A stretch of DNA of 41,886 nt from Streptomyces eurythermus (GTDB taxonomy: Bacteria; Actinomycetota; Actinomycetes; Streptomycetales; Streptomycetaceae): assembly GCF_014649115.1 (NCBI RefSeq), contig NZ_BMSK01000036.1, forward strand, positions 1 through 41,886. Reading direction: 5' to 3'. The notes below the pieces were generated by a model. It was given only the letters and a program-made list of their open reading frames with translations, ran no database searches and had not been told where the DNA came from. Below, piece by piece: positions 7,598 to 16,144 of the stretch. Every line of letters begins with the position of its first letter. Positions within the stretch are counted from its first letter, which is position 1. Made by a program: the position numbers and the translations under genes.

Positions 7598-8814
7598 CAC
7601 AGGCGCCGAGAGGAAGTTCCGCCGTTGCTTCCGCGTGTTGGAACATGGGGCTGATCGAACGGTCCTCCCTCGCACCGCTGGGACGGCTCCGATGCGTTCG
7701 GCGTACACCCGCAGGCAACACGTCCGCAAGATCACCTTCCGTGCCCGGCCCACCGCCCGCGCGGTGCGCTACGAACTGGCTGCTGCTGCCGAAGACGGTG
7801 CGGATCTCCGCGCTGCGCAAGCTGGAGTACGACGACGAAGGCCGGCCGGTCCAGGCCGACCGCTACGACGAACACGCCGCCGCCGTCACCTCGACCGCCG
7901 CCGTGCTCACCGGGGCCGGGTACGGAACGCCGCTGTCCTGGCAGACCGACATTGCCCACCGCCTGCCCTACGGCTACACCCAGTACGCCGACCTGACGAT
8001 GCGTGCGCCGGAGGCCGGGGTGCCCGCGATGCTCCTGGAGGTCGACCGGGTCACCGAGCCCGTCGACGAGCTCGTGGACAAGCTGCGCCGCTACAGCGAG
8101 TGGTTCGAGCTCCTGGCGCCGAAGGCCGACGCGGCCAAGGAGCGGGCGGCCCGGGGTGCGGCGGTGCACGACTTCCGGCTGTGGTCGCGGATCTACCCGG
8201 CGACGGGCCGCGAGGGGTACGTGCCGGTGGCGTTCGTGTTCACGGGTAAGACCGCCGCGCAGCGCGCCAGCCGGATCCAGCGCCTGGAGCAAGCCGCCCG
8301 CCGCTACTTCGCGGTGGAGTCGTACCCGGGCCGGGGCGCGGGCATCACGGCCGTCGACTACCACCAGGCGGTGCCCGTGGTCGTCACCCAGCTGGAGCGG
8401 ATCACCGCCGACCCGGCCGGGGCCGCGGGCGCGGTGTGGCGCAGGCTCGGGCGTGATCAGTGGCAGACCCTCACCCAGGCCCTGGACAATCCCGACGGCG
8501 AGCGGCTGTACCAGGTCCGGCTCCGCGAGGCCCGCCGGCGCCAGGCAGAGCGCGAGGCCGCGGAGCGGGAGGCGCAGCGGCCGGTGTGCACGCAGTGCGG
8601 CACCAAGTTCACCGACGAGCGCCGGCAGGAAACCAGGCGGTCCTCGTGGCCCGGCGAATGGGACCGGCTGCGCGGGCCATGCAAGAGGGAGGCCGCCGAC
8701 CGTGCGGAGGCTGAGCGCGTCACGCGCCGCCGGGCGGAGGAAGCCGAACGCGCGGCAGCCGAAGCGCCGGCCGTGAAGCCCCGCAGCCGGTTCGGCATCG
8801 GGCACCGCCGGTAA
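7594..8814 (+). CDS. Replication-relaxation-type protein, N-terminus altered
   Basis: From about residue 85 the protein matches the core of the actinobacterial replication-relaxation family: SWQTDIAHRLPYGYTQYADL, TMRAPEAGVPAMLLEVDRVT, DELVDKLRRYSEWFEL, then GYVPVAFVFTGKTAAQR. It ends in a charged coiled coil and a Cys pair (PVCTQCGTKF) with a later Cys, perhaps a small zinc site. The normal N-terminal winged helix is missing, and the first 70 or so residues (MTQAPRGSSAVASACWNMG) look non-native, so the 5' part has probably been replaced. A GTG at 7798 is another possible start, without a good ribosome binding site. A second, broken member of the family lies at 37795. Relatives are common on Streptomyces plasmids and chromosome arms; their biochemical role is not established. 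Confidence 0.6.
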   Translation: MTQAPRGSSAVASACWNMGLIERSSLAPLGRLRCVRRTPAGNTSARSPSVPGPPPARCATNWLLLPKTVRISALRKLEYDDEGRPVQADRYDEHAAAVTSTAAVLTGAGYGTPLSWQTDIAHRLPYGYTQYADLTMRAPEAGVPAMLLEVDRVTEPVDELVDKLRRYSEWFELLAPKADAAKERAARGAAVHDFRLWSRIYPATGREGYVPVAFVFTGKTAAQRASRIQRLEQAARRYFAVESYPGRGAGITAVDYHQAVPVVVTQLERITADPAGAAGAVWRRLGRDQWQTLTQALDNPDGERLYQVRLREARRRQAEREAAEREAQRPVCTQCGTKFTDERRQETRRSSWPGEWDRLRGPCKREAADRAEAERVTRRRAEEAERAAAEAPAVKPRSRFGIGHRR

Positions 8815-8868
8815 CGGACGGGCTCGAAGGCCGGGGCGGTTGTCGGTGGCGGCTGGAAAGCTGATCGC

Positions 8869-9165
8869 ATGAACGGAGACGAACAGCTGCTGAACCGGCG
8901 CGTCTACAGCGCGGAACACGACGCCCCTCACCCCGGCCCGCTGCCGCAGCGGACCTACGCCGAACTGGTCGGCGGGCCGCTGGACGGACTGCTGCTGGAC
9001 ACCTACGGCTGGCGGGCCGGGGAAGTCGACGACGGTGTTGCTCTGGCCACCGAGCTCTCCCGGTGGCCCGGCGGCCGGGCGCTGTACGACCCGCGTCCCG
9101 GCGAACCCCGCACGCCCGGCCCGGGAGTGAGCTCCCGCTTCTACTACTCCGGCGACACGTCCTGA
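8869..9165 (+). CDS. Small conserved hypothetical protein
   Basis: A 98-residue acidic protein: MNGDEQLLNRRVYSAEHDA, then RTYAELVGGPLDGLLLDTYG, EVDDGVALATELSRWPGGRA, LYDPRPGEP and a Tyr/Phe-rich end SSRFYYSGDTS. The pattern AELVGGPLDGLLLD...GGRALYDPRPG occurs in a family of short proteins from actinobacterial accessory regions, often beside replication-relaxation genes, as here (54 bases downstream). No membrane segment or known catalytic motif. Function unknown. Confidence 0.65.
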   Translation: MNGDEQLLNRRVYSAEHDAPHPGPLPQRTYAELVGGPLDGLLLDTYGWRAGEVDDGVALATELSRWPGGRALYDPRPGEPRTPGPGVSSRFYYSGDTS

Positions 9166-9607
9166 CGCCCGTCGGCACTGCTGCCTACGGCCTGCCTTCG
9201 GTCAGCTGTTTCGCTTCTGCTTGACCGAGGAGGAAAGGTGAAGGCCTGCCGAAAGCCTCACTTGGTGAGCCGTCGGTAGTCGGAGATCGGCGGGGAGGGC
9301 ATGGCGGCCTGGATGGTTTTGGCGTCCATCGCTTCCACGGCGGCCCGGGACATCGGGACGGTAGGCGGCGCCTCTGGCATCGGTCACCGCCCCTTGAAAT
9401 AGGCCCGCCCTGAGGGCGTTCGTCGCCGTTTCCACAGCCGGGCGAGGATCTCCTGCTGCTCATGCCCGGGACCGGGTCGGCGGGCATGACAACCCACACC
9501 GGCATGAGTATGCGGTCGGCAGTGTCGTCAGAAGGCGGTGTCGCAGTGCCACCGTGGGCAGTCAGTTGTGGATACCCGCACGCAGTGACGGGGTGGCGGT
9601 CGGACGG
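9166..9607. other. Gap without a supportable gene
   Basis: Short minus-strand pieces such as MSRAAVEAMDAKTIQAAMPS (about 9260-9350) look protein-like but have no start, ribosome binding site or continuation. It is most likely the remains of a deleted gene. Confidence 0.35.
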
Positions 9608-9973
9608 TCATCCGATCGATCGGCCGGTCGCCCCCCGGGAGCGGGTCAGCGCCCGGCGGCCGAGGAGCACGGCGCCCAGCCCCAGCGGGACGGCGACGAT
9701 GGCGCCGACAAGCCCGTTGCCGGTGCCGGGACCGCCACTGGAGGTGGCTAGGTGCAGCACCGCGAGGGCTGTGCCGGCCAGCCCCACCGCGATGGCCGAC
9801 ATCCCGTTGGTGCGTGCGTTGCCCATCCTGATCCGGCTGCCGGCGCGGGCCAGGGCCAGCCAGCCGATAGCCAGGCCGAGTAGCCCTGTCCCCAGGGCCA
9901 GATTGGCCCCGGTTCGCCCGTCGCCGATGATCCCGCTCTCGGCGGCCACCGTCAGGGCTGCTGAAGTGTGCAT
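9608..9973 (-). CDS. DUF6223-like small membrane protein
   Basis: A 121-residue protein. I chose the ATG at 9973 (MHTSAALTVAAESG) because AAGGAGAA precedes it at ideal spacing; the longer frame upstream is not needed. It has three hydrophobic segments: LALGTGLLGLAIGWLALA, MSAIAVGLAGTALAVLHLA and GLVGAIVAVPLGLGAVLLG. Between them is the motif GGPGTGNGLVGAIVAVPLG that marks the DUF6223 group of actinobacterial membrane proteins, in which Gly-rich helices repeat. It is divergent from the sensor kinase at 10203 (229-bp gap), so it may be a target or input partner of that two-component pair. Function unknown. Confidence 0.7.
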   Translation of the reverse strand: MHTSAALTVAAESGIIGDGRTGANLALGTGLLGLAIGWLALARAGSRIRMGNARTNGMSAIAVGLAGTALAVLHLATSSGGPGTGNGLVGAIVAVPLGLGAVLLGRRALTRSRGATGRSIG

Positions 9974-10202
9974 ACCGCTGTTCTCCTTCTCCGTCGCTGA
10001 TTGTGAGGTTCGATGCGCCTTGAGCATGCGCGCCCGACCCTCTGCCGATCGTCCAGCAGACGCAGGCACTTTCGACTGCCGCCGCTGCGGCATCCGGATA
10101 CTGCGGGTGCGGCAGGCGGCGCGCCGGTACCGCACATGCGGTAGCCGACCGCTCGTCCATGAGCTGGACTCGCCCACAACTGCATCCGGCTACGGTGCAC
10201 CT

Positions 10203-11330
10203 ATGAACAAAGGACGGTTCGTCGTCCCGGCCGCGGTCACCGACTGGATGCTTGCCGTGGGCGTGGCGGCGCTGCTGCTGGGCACCGGGCTGTCCGGTCT
10301 ACACCCGGCAGGGGGCCGCGAGCTGATCGGCTCCGCACTGCTGACGATCGGCGGGCTGGCGCTGGCCGCGCGCCGCCGAGTACCGCTCGTAGTCCTGGCC
10401 GTCACCGGACTGTCCGCAGTGGGCTACCTGGGGGCCGGGTTCGAGGTGCTCGCTGTCTCCTACCTGGTCGCGGTCTACGGCGCGGTACGTGATGGGCACC
10501 GCACCGTCGCACTGGCCGCATCCGTGGCCCTGGTGGCTGTGCTCCACCTCACCGCCGTGATCTTCCACGACGGACCCGCGCGCGAGGTCGTGGCGCAGGC
10601 CCGGAACACCCTTGAGATCGCCTGGCTGATCGCCGCCTTCGCCGCCGGGGAGGCGGTGCGGCAGGCCGAGCGGCGGGCGGCCGAAGCTGAGCGCACCCGT
10701 GAAGAGACCGCGCGCCGCCGGGCCGACGAGGAGCGGCTACGCATCGCGCGGGAGCTGCACGACTCGCTCACCCACCAGATCTCGGTCATCAAAGTGCAGT
10801 CCGAGGTCGCCGTCCACGTGGCCCGGCGGCGGGGCGAGCAGGTGTCAGAGGCCCTGCTGGCGATCCAGGAAGCCGGTCGGGAGGCGAGTTGGGAGCTGCG
10901 CGCGACGCTTGAGGCGTTGCGCGACGACGACACCACCCCGCCGCACGGACTCGATCACATCCCCAAGCTGGTGAAAGGGTTTCAAACAACCGGTCTCAAG
11001 ACGAAGCTGACGATCGAAGGACATCCGCACGACGTGCCAGCAGCAGTGGGCCGTACCGCTTACCGGATCGTTCAGGAGTCGCTCACCAACGTCGCCCGGC
11101 ACGCCGCCGCAACCACTGCCTCAGTGCTCATCGACTACCGGCCGGACGCCCTGGCCATCCGTGTCGACGACAATGGAAAGGCCACCTTGCACCCCGCGCC
11201 GACGCCCGGCCTCGGCCTGCTCGGCATGCGCGAACGCGTTACAGCCCTGGGCGGGCGACTGCGTACTGAGCCGCGCAGCACGGGTGGCTTCACCGTCCAG
11301 GCCGAACTCCCCACGAACGGAGCGCCGTGA
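10203..11330 (+). CDS. NarL-type sensor histidine kinase (HisKA_3)
   Basis: A 375-residue kinase from ATG 10203. The N-terminal third has about five hydrophobic helices (residues 15-145, e.g. DWMLAVGVAALLLGTGLSG, LEIAWLIAAFAAGEAV) without a large external domain. A coiled-coil linker, about 150-178, follows. The HisKA_3 dimerisation motif is IARELHDSLTHQISVIKVQ, with phospho-acceptor His186. The HATPase_c domain shows the N-box (IVQESLTNVARHA, Asn296), G1 (VDDNG, Asp322) and G2 (GLGLLGMRERV). It overlaps the response regulator by GTGA, so the two are co-translated. Signal unknown; the membrane-embedded sensor and the neighbouring small membrane protein suggest an envelope cue. Confidence 0.9.
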   Translation: MNKGRFVVPAAVTDWMLAVGVAALLLGTGLSGLHPAGGRELIGSALLTIGGLALAARRRVPLVVLAVTGLSAVGYLGAGFEVLAVSYLVAVYGAVRDGHRTVALAASVALVAVLHLTAVIFHDGPAREVVAQARNTLEIAWLIAAFAAGEAVRQAERRAAEAERTREETARRRADEERLRIARELHDSLTHQISVIKVQSEVAVHVARRRGEQVSEALLAIQEAGREASWELRATLEALRDDDTTPPHGLDHIPKLVKGFQTTGLKTKLTIEGHPHDVPAAVGRTAYRIVQESLTNVARHAAATTASVLIDYRPDALAIRVDDNGKATLHPAPTPGLGLLGMRERVTALGGRLRTEPRSTGGFTVQAELPTNGAP

Positions 11331-11989
11331 TCCGTGTCCTGCTGGTCGACGATCAGCCGCTCATCCGCAGTGGCTTCCGCGCGCTACTCGACCTCGAAGA
11401 CGATATTGAGGTGGTGGCCCAGGCCGCCGACGGTCAAGAAGGCTTGGCGCTCGCCCAGCAGCATCTGCCCGACGTTGCGCTCATCGACATCCAGATGCCC
11501 GTCATGGACGGCATCGAAGCGACCCGGCGCATCGCCGCGGACCCGGCCCTGGCCGGGGTGCACGTGGTCATGCTGACCAACTACGGCATGGACGAGTACG
11601 TCTTCGACGCGCTGCGCGCTGGCGCCGCCGGCTTCCTCGTCAAGGACATCGTGCCGGAAGACCTCCTGCACTCCGTTCGTGTCGCCGCCCGCGGCGACGC
11701 CCTGCTCGCGCCAGCGATCACCCGCAAGCTCATCGACCGGTACGTCACCCAGCCGCCCCCCACCCGCGCCGGCAGCGGGCTGGAGGAGCTGACCAGCCGC
11801 GAACGCGAGGCGGTCGCCCTGGCCGCACAGGGCATGTCCAACGACCAGATCGCCGACCGCCTGATCATCAGCCCTTTGACCGCCAAGACCCACATCAACC
11901 GCGCCATGGCCAAGCTCCGCGCCCGTGATCGCGCTCAACTCGTGGTTTTTGCCTACGAATCCGGCCTCGTAGCCCCGCGCAACTCCTGA
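11327..11989 (+). CDS. NarL/LuxR-type response regulator
   Basis: A 220-residue regulator starting at the GTG overlapping the kinase stop. The receiver domain has the acidic pair VDDQ (Asp8/Asp9), phospho-acceptor Asp54 (ALIDIQMPVMDG) and the conserved Lys in GFLVKD. A linker leads to the C-terminal GerE/LuxR helix-turn-helix, LTSREREAVALAAQGMSND, QIADRLIISPLTAKTHINRA, MAKLRARDRAQLV. It is the cognate partner of the upstream kinase. Likely targets are its own promoter region and the divergent DUF6223 gene, by position only. It ends with VAPRNS just before a decayed region. Confidence 0.9.
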   Translation: MIRVLLVDDQPLIRSGFRALLDLEDDIEVVAQAADGQEGLALAQQHLPDVALIDIQMPVMDGIEATRRIAADPALAGVHVVMLTNYGMDEYVFDALRAGAAGFLVKDIVPEDLLHSVRVAARGDALLAPAITRKLIDRYVTQPPPTRAGSGLEELTSREREAVALAAQGMSNDQIADRLIISPLTAKTHINRAMAKLRARDRAQLVVFAYESGLVAPRNS

Positions 11990-11991
11990 CC

Positions 11992-12108
11992 CTAGAGCGC
12001 CGTTGGCTGGCAAGAGCGCCACGGTGCCTCGTCGCCCAGGACCTCACGCGCCAGCTCCTTGAGTGCCTTGCGGCCCTGCGCGAGGACCTGCTTGCTGGCC
12101 CCGTTCTG
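11992..12108 (-). pseudogene. C-terminal gene fragment, unidentified
   Basis: The minus strand reads NGASKQVLAQGRKALKELAR, EVLGDEAPWRSCQPTAL, then TAG. Codon use is that of a real gene, and the segment is convergent with the response regulator. Nothing upstream continues it, since at about 12110 the sequence changes to another remnant on the plus strand. Family not recognised. Confidence 0.3.
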
Positions 12109-12125
12109 AAGATCACCGGTGACCG

Positions 12126-12281
12126 GACGCCGGCCGGGTCGGCCAGCACGGCCTGGAGATCGTCATGGCCGTCGCCCAGGGCTTCGAAGCGCAGCGCGAG
12201 CCGGTCGGCAAACGCATCACCGCCCGCATTGCCCTGGCCGATGACCCGGGCGGCGCCGTCTCCGGGCGCCGGCCCCTGTAG
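12126..12281 (+). pseudogene. C-terminal remnant of an RsbW-like ATP-binding protein
   Basis: The segment DAGRVGQHGLEIVMAVAQGF, EAQREPVGKRITARIALADD, ending at TAG 12279-12281, matches the last strand-helix-strand of Streptomyces anti-sigma-type HATPase proteins (GxHGLEIV...REPVGKR). The ATP-binding N-box part is absent, so only about 50 codons remain. It is not expressed from any visible start. Confidence 0.5.
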
Positions 12282-12500
12282 TCCCGGTACGAGCGGCCCG
12301 CGTCGCCCACGTCCGCCGCGCGCTGCGGGACCTGCTCGTCGAATATCCGGCGCTGGCCGGCAGAGCTACTGGTACCGCGCCCCGGCCGGCCTCGTTGAGG
12401 CCGCCGCCTCCAGCGAGTGCGATGTGTCCCGCGGACGGGAACCCCCGGGCGCGGCCGGGGACGTCCGTCGCCCGGTTGATTGCCGGGTGTGGGCCTTCGG
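12282..12500. other. Gap with a short decayed coding piece
   Basis: The plus strand around 12296-12370 reads AARVAHVRRALRDLLVEYPA, which is protein-like but isolated. No start or family was recognised. It separates the HATPase remnant from the 3' end of the DUF4331 gene. Confidence 0.3.
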
Positions 12501-13465
12501 TCAGGCGGGTGGCGCCGGGTGGGGTGTGCCGAGGTAGGGGAAGTCCGGCAACAGGTCGGTGTGCGGGGGGATGTTCGCGTCGGGGATCTTGCCGCGCGTG
12601 AGCATGTGGATGCGCGCCGTCTCGACGTCGTCGGTGAGGGTGCGGCCGTTGGGGTAGGCGGCGGGCTGGGAGCGGTCGTAGCGCAGTACGTCCGGCAGGA
12701 TGGTGCGCAGTGTCTGCTCGGCGTCCTTGGCGTCGTAGTTGCAGGTGTGGGCGAGGACCGCGCTCCACGGTGCGAGGTAGGTGTCCCAGTCCTGGGCCGG
12801 TTCGCCCGCGTTGTAGGCGTCCTTGGCGTCCTCCTTGTTGAAGTACGCCGTCACGGACGGGTGGGCGCCGCGGTCGACGGACTTGAGCTGTCCGTCCTGG
12901 CGCACGCTGATCCGGCCCCATACGCCGATGACCGGGTCCGGGCCGAGTTCCGTGGAGGGCATGTCGAGGACGATGCCGAAGATGTTCTTGTCGATGCCCC
13001 AGTCCCTGCCGGTCCACTTGAAGTCGTTGCCGATGCCTTCGAGGTCGGCGAAGAACGGGTCGCTGCGCAGCCCGGCCGAGACCCGGTAGGGGCCCGAGAC
13101 GATGATCTCGGGCTCCGGGCCGAAGGCGACCGGCTCCTCGGTGAGGATCTCGCGTCCACCCGCCTCGTGGGAGCGTGCCTGCTCGCCGTCCGCCCGGTAG
13201 AGCGGGAACGTCTGATGGCCGTCCCGGGGCTGGGAGAAGACGAAGCTGAAGGCCACGTCGGCCTGGTGGTCGCCGTCGCTGTCGACGTTGATGCGGTAGA
13301 CGGCGTCGGGGTGGTAGGAGGCACCCATCGTCGGAGCGACCGGATTCACGTTCATGATCAGAACGGTGCGGTCGCCGTCGGCCGTGAACGCGAACAGATC
13401 GGTCATGTCGAGACGGCCGTCATCCATGGGGGCCGCAGGTTGGACCCGCTGAGGTGGTGGGACAT
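12501..13465 (-). CDS. DUF4331 family protein with a one-base lesion near the start
   Basis: A protein of about 320 residues, nearly all of it DUF4331: MTDLFAFTADGDRTVLIMNV, NPVAPTMGASYHPDAVYRIN, VDSDGDHQADVAFSFVFS, FKWTGRDWGIDKNIFGIVLD, DFPYLGTPHPAP. The natural start MSHHLSGSNLRPP is at ATG 13465 behind GGAGG, but it is one base out of frame with the rest. The C-run at 13428-13432 (five bases where six are needed before MDDGRLDMTD) carries the lesion. Translation could restart at ATG 13427 or at the MTDLF Met, giving an almost complete protein. Members are cytoplasmic or exported proteins of unknown role; the Asp-rich DSDGDHQAD loop suggests metal binding. No operon partner is visible. Confidence 0.75.
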
Positions 13466-13926
13466 GCCGGCCAGCCTCCGACACCCGGCACACGGACGCC
13501 GCCCGACACTGCCGTTCGGAGCCACGAATTCACCCCATACAGGAGTGGCAGGGAATCGATCAGCCGCTGATGGCGGTGCCTCCCGAAGGGATGAACAGCT
13601 TGGCCGGTCTGCTGCTGGCGGCCGCCGACGACATGAGCAGATCCTGAACCGCACCGCCCCCTGAACTCGGACCTCTGGAAGAGCCGCCATGCTCCGCCGC
13701 CGTCACCACGGCGGTGGATCCGGGACGGATTTTTCGGGTTCGGGCGCTGGGGGCGGGGGTGATGCGGGATGCTGGCGCCGGCAGCGTCTGAAGTGGGGAG
13801 GACCGTGTGGTGGCGTCTCGGCTGCGTGAACCGGACCGGCCGTGCGTCCTGCCCGGTGACCCCCTCGTGGCTGCACGGGCCCGCACCTGCTCCACCGCCT
13901 CACGCACAGCAGCCCCGTCGGGCGGA
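13466..13926. other. Gap without a supportable gene
   Basis: Holds the ribosome binding site of the DUF4331 gene (about 13475-13479 on the minus strand) and otherwise no convincing frame. The plus-strand frame from 13807 becomes protein-like only after about 13927. Confidence 0.4.
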
Positions 13927-14214
13927 CTTTTCGTCGGCCGCCAGGCCCGCATGCACGTTCTGCTCGCCGGGCACCTCAACCGCCCTCTTGGGCTGGAGGT
14001 GCGTGAGAACTTCTCCACCCTGGTCCTGGGGCGGGTCACCACCGGCACCTGGAAGCGGCTGGCCCCGCACGTCGACACCGTCCCGAAGGGCAACACGCAC
14101 CCGGGCCGCGTCCACGTCGTCCAGCAGGGCAACGTCCACGAGGCGCACGTGGTCTGGATGACCGACGCCGACGGCGTCAACTGGCTCACCGTCCCGGACG
14201 ACCACGAGAACTGA
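13927..14214 (+). pseudogene. FtsK/TraB-like conjugative translocase, C-terminal remnant
   Basis: Sequence from about 13951 reads MHVLLAGHLNRPLGLEVREN, FSTLVLGRVTTGTWKRLAPH, VDTVPKGNTHPGRVHVVQQG, WMTDADGVNWLTV, TGA. The string VRENF.T.VL...TW..L.P.V...PK...HPGR resembles the end of the motor domain of Streptomyces plasmid transfer ATPases (FtsK/SpoIIIE superfamily). Walker A and B are missing, so it is a remnant. It indicates that an integrative or plasmid conjugation module was once here. A strong hairpin follows its stop. Confidence 0.55.
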
Positions 14215-14230
14215 CCCCGCACAGGGCCTC

Positions 14231-14288
14231 GGGCCGCCGGTGACGGGGTGCCCGCCGGTGAAGCGGGCCCCCTCGTCACCGGCGGCCC
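14231..14288 (+). terminator. Strong hairpin after the translocase remnant
   Basis: A perfect 15-bp stem (gggccgccggtgacg at 14231-14245 with cgtcaccggcggccc at 14274-14288) continues inward with partial pairing (gggtgcccgc against gcgggcccc). It lies 16 bases after a stop codon. There is no T-run, as is usual for Streptomyces terminators. Confidence 0.65.
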
Positions 14289-14358
14289 GCTCAACGGAAG
14301 GCTCGTTGTCAGACCTGGTCCGTACCCTTGGCTGAGGTACCTGAGACAGGAGGGCAAC

Positions 14359-15066
14359 GTGGCCCGCAGCGGCATCAACAAACGCGAGATTGACAAGTGG
14401 GCAAAGAACCTTGTCAGGGAGACCAGCAAGAGCCTGGAACGGGCTCAACGACGGAACCCTCCTCGCGTCTCCGCACAGATCGAAGCCACCTCCAGCGCGG
14501 TGCCCGGTGAGGTGACCGGCTACCTGGCCCGGCTGCTGCTATGGCTGGACGACCGCGAGAAGCAGAACCCGGGCAGGTACATCGACGTCGCCGCCTTCCC
14601 CGAAGAACTCCAGCTGGAAGACGAGGACCCAGCCATCCTGGCTCTCCAGCTAGACCAGCACGGCCTGGTGCAGATCCTCCGCGTCATGGGGCCCCAGACC
14701 CATGTCCGTCTCACTGATGCCGGCCGCGTCGCCGTACGTGAACTGAAGGACCTGCAGAAAGACCGCGCCGCCCGGATCCGTCACACGATGGACGCCTTGC
14801 TCCGGTGGCTCTTCGACACCGCCAGCGACCAGACACCCGTCAATCCCGCCCTGTTCCTCGCGACACCCGGCTCCTACTTCGCCGGAACCGAGATCAGCGG
14901 GACCGATCTGCACCTCCGCCAACCCCGAGCCGGGCCGCCTGCGCCACAGCGGACCCACGGTGGAACCGTTTCTGCACCCCCTTTTGCCGCCGCCTGTGCC
15001 GCCGTGGTCGAGAGAAAGGCATACGCGAGCATGGCCAGGGTGATGAGCCTCATCCAGCCGACGTAG
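14359..15066 (+). CDS. Hypothetical winged-helix-like protein, 3' end replaced by IS701 element
   Basis: Starts at GTG 14359 behind ACAGGAGGG. The native part runs VARSGINKREIDKWAKNLVR to GSYFAGTEISGTDLHL (about 14914). It has a helical N-terminus followed by a possible winged helix (LALQLDQHGLVQILRVMGPQ, THVRLTDAGRVAVRELKDL) and the start of a second one. The remaining 50 or so residues to the stop at 15066 are antisense to the transposase, so the gene is truncated. Relatives occur in Streptomyces mobile regions. Function unknown; a DNA-binding role is an inference from the fold guess. Confidence 0.55.
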   Translation: MARSGINKREIDKWAKNLVRETSKSLERAQRRNPPRVSAQIEATSSAVPGEVTGYLARLLLWLDDREKQNPGRYIDVAAFPEELQLEDEDPAILALQLDQHGLVQILRVMGPQTHVRLTDAGRVAVRELKDLQKDRAARIRHTMDALLRWLFDTASDQTPVNPALFLATPGSYFAGTEISGTDLHLRQPRAGPPAPQRTHGGTVSAPPFAAACAAVVERKAYASMARVMSLIQPT

Positions 15067-16091
15067 CGGCGGACTTCGTACTGGTCCAGGCCGCACTCGT
15101 TCTTCGCGGCCTGGAAGCATTCCTCGATCGCCCACCGGCGCCCGGGCCGGTCAACGTTGGTGCCCACGGGCGCGTACGCGAGGTAGTAGGCGATCTGGTC
15201 GGGTCTGCTGATGCTGCGCCGGGCCAGCGCCCAGCGGTGATGGGTGGGCCGCTCGCCGTCGAAGTCCTCGATCACCGGGAGCTGGACGGCCGCCCAGTCA
15301 TAAACACGCGGGCCCTTGGCGCCATCGCCGCACGAACGTTGCTCCCATGCCTCATCCGGTGCCTGGCTGAAGAGATAGTCGATCCGACCGAAGCGGGGCA
15401 CCGGCTGGGACTTCGGAACGGCGAGCACGTAACCGACTGCGGCTTCTTCCAGCATCCGGCGAAAGCGCCATTCCTGGCCGTAGGCGGCATCCGCGGTCAC
15501 CCAGGCGATCGGCAGCGGTGAGGCGAGTGCGCGCAGCACCATGGCCCTGGCCAGCTCTGGTTTGGTGGCGAAGCCCCTCTCATCAGGAATCTTGGCGGCG
15601 CGGCAGCGTTCGCGGTCGTCCGTCCAGGACTTGGGCAGATACAGCTCGCGGTCCACCAGGGTGCGTGCGCGGGTGGTGGCGTAGGCGGCGAAGACGCCGA
15701 TCTGGCAGTTCTCGGTGCGGCCGGCGGTGCCAGAGTACTGGCGCTGGACGCCCGCGGAGGTAGTGCCCTTCTTGACGAAGCCAGTGCCGTCAACGATGAG
15801 TACCCCATCGGCCTCGCCGAGTTTGTCGGCGACGTATGTCTGCAGGTCGTCGCGGACATCGTCGGCGTTCCAGGTGGCTCCGTTCAGTAGCCGTTGCAGG
15901 CCGTCGGGGGTGCGGTGGCCTGCATGTTCGGCGAGTTGCCAGCCGTTTTTGCGGCCGACGGGACCGAGCAGGGCGCGGACGTAGTCACGCATGCGGCGTC
16001 GCAGGTCGGCGCGGCCGAAACGGTGGCCGATGCGCAGGAAGAGGTCGTCGAGTTCACGGTCCCAGGTCGCTTCGGCAAGGTCGTCGATCAC
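14874..16091 (-). CDS. IS701-family transposase
   Basis: A 405-residue DDE transposase. Catalytic triad in place: Asp101 (LIVDGTGFVKKG), Asp201 (VTADAAYGQEW), Glu323/324 (WAIEECFQAAKNECGLDQYE). The intermediate motif QYSGTAGRTENCQIGVF is the IS701 hallmark. The last 30 or so residues (GGAETVPPWVRCGAGGPARG and on) do not resemble the usual tail, and the frame ends inside the flanking hypothetical gene, so the left end of the element may be lost or recombined. The N-terminus is intact (MIDDLAEATWDRELDDLFLR). A hairpin lies upstream at 16145-16170. Terminal inverted repeats were not resolved by eye. Confidence 0.85.
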   Translation of the reverse strand: MIDDLAEATWDRELDDLFLRIGHRFGRADLRRRMRDYVRALLGPVGRKNGWQLAEHAGHRTPDGLQRLLNGATWNADDVRDDLQTYVADKLGEADGVLIVDGTGFVKKGTTSAGVQRQYSGTAGRTENCQIGVFAAYATTRARTLVDRELYLPKSWTDDRERCRAAKIPDERGFATKPELARAMVLRALASPLPIAWVTADAAYGQEWRFRRMLEEAAVGYVLAVPKSQPVPRFGRIDYLFSQAPDEAWEQRSCGDGAKGPRVYDWAAVQLPVIEDFDGERPTHHRWALARRSISRPDQIAYYLAYAPVGTNVDRPGRRWAIEECFQAAKNECGLDQYEVRRYVGWMRLITLAMLAYAFLSTTAAQAAAKGGAETVPPWVRCGAGGPARGWRRCRSVPLISVPAK

Positions 16092-16144
16092 GCGGGGAGG
16101 CTGCCCTCACCACCGCGCAGACAGATCTCGATGTCATTCGTTGG

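Noticed and set aside
6704..7753. 349-residue minus-strand frame opposite the SPFH gene
   Set aside because: Antisense shadow; the plus strand has a clear SPFH domain and ribosome binding site.
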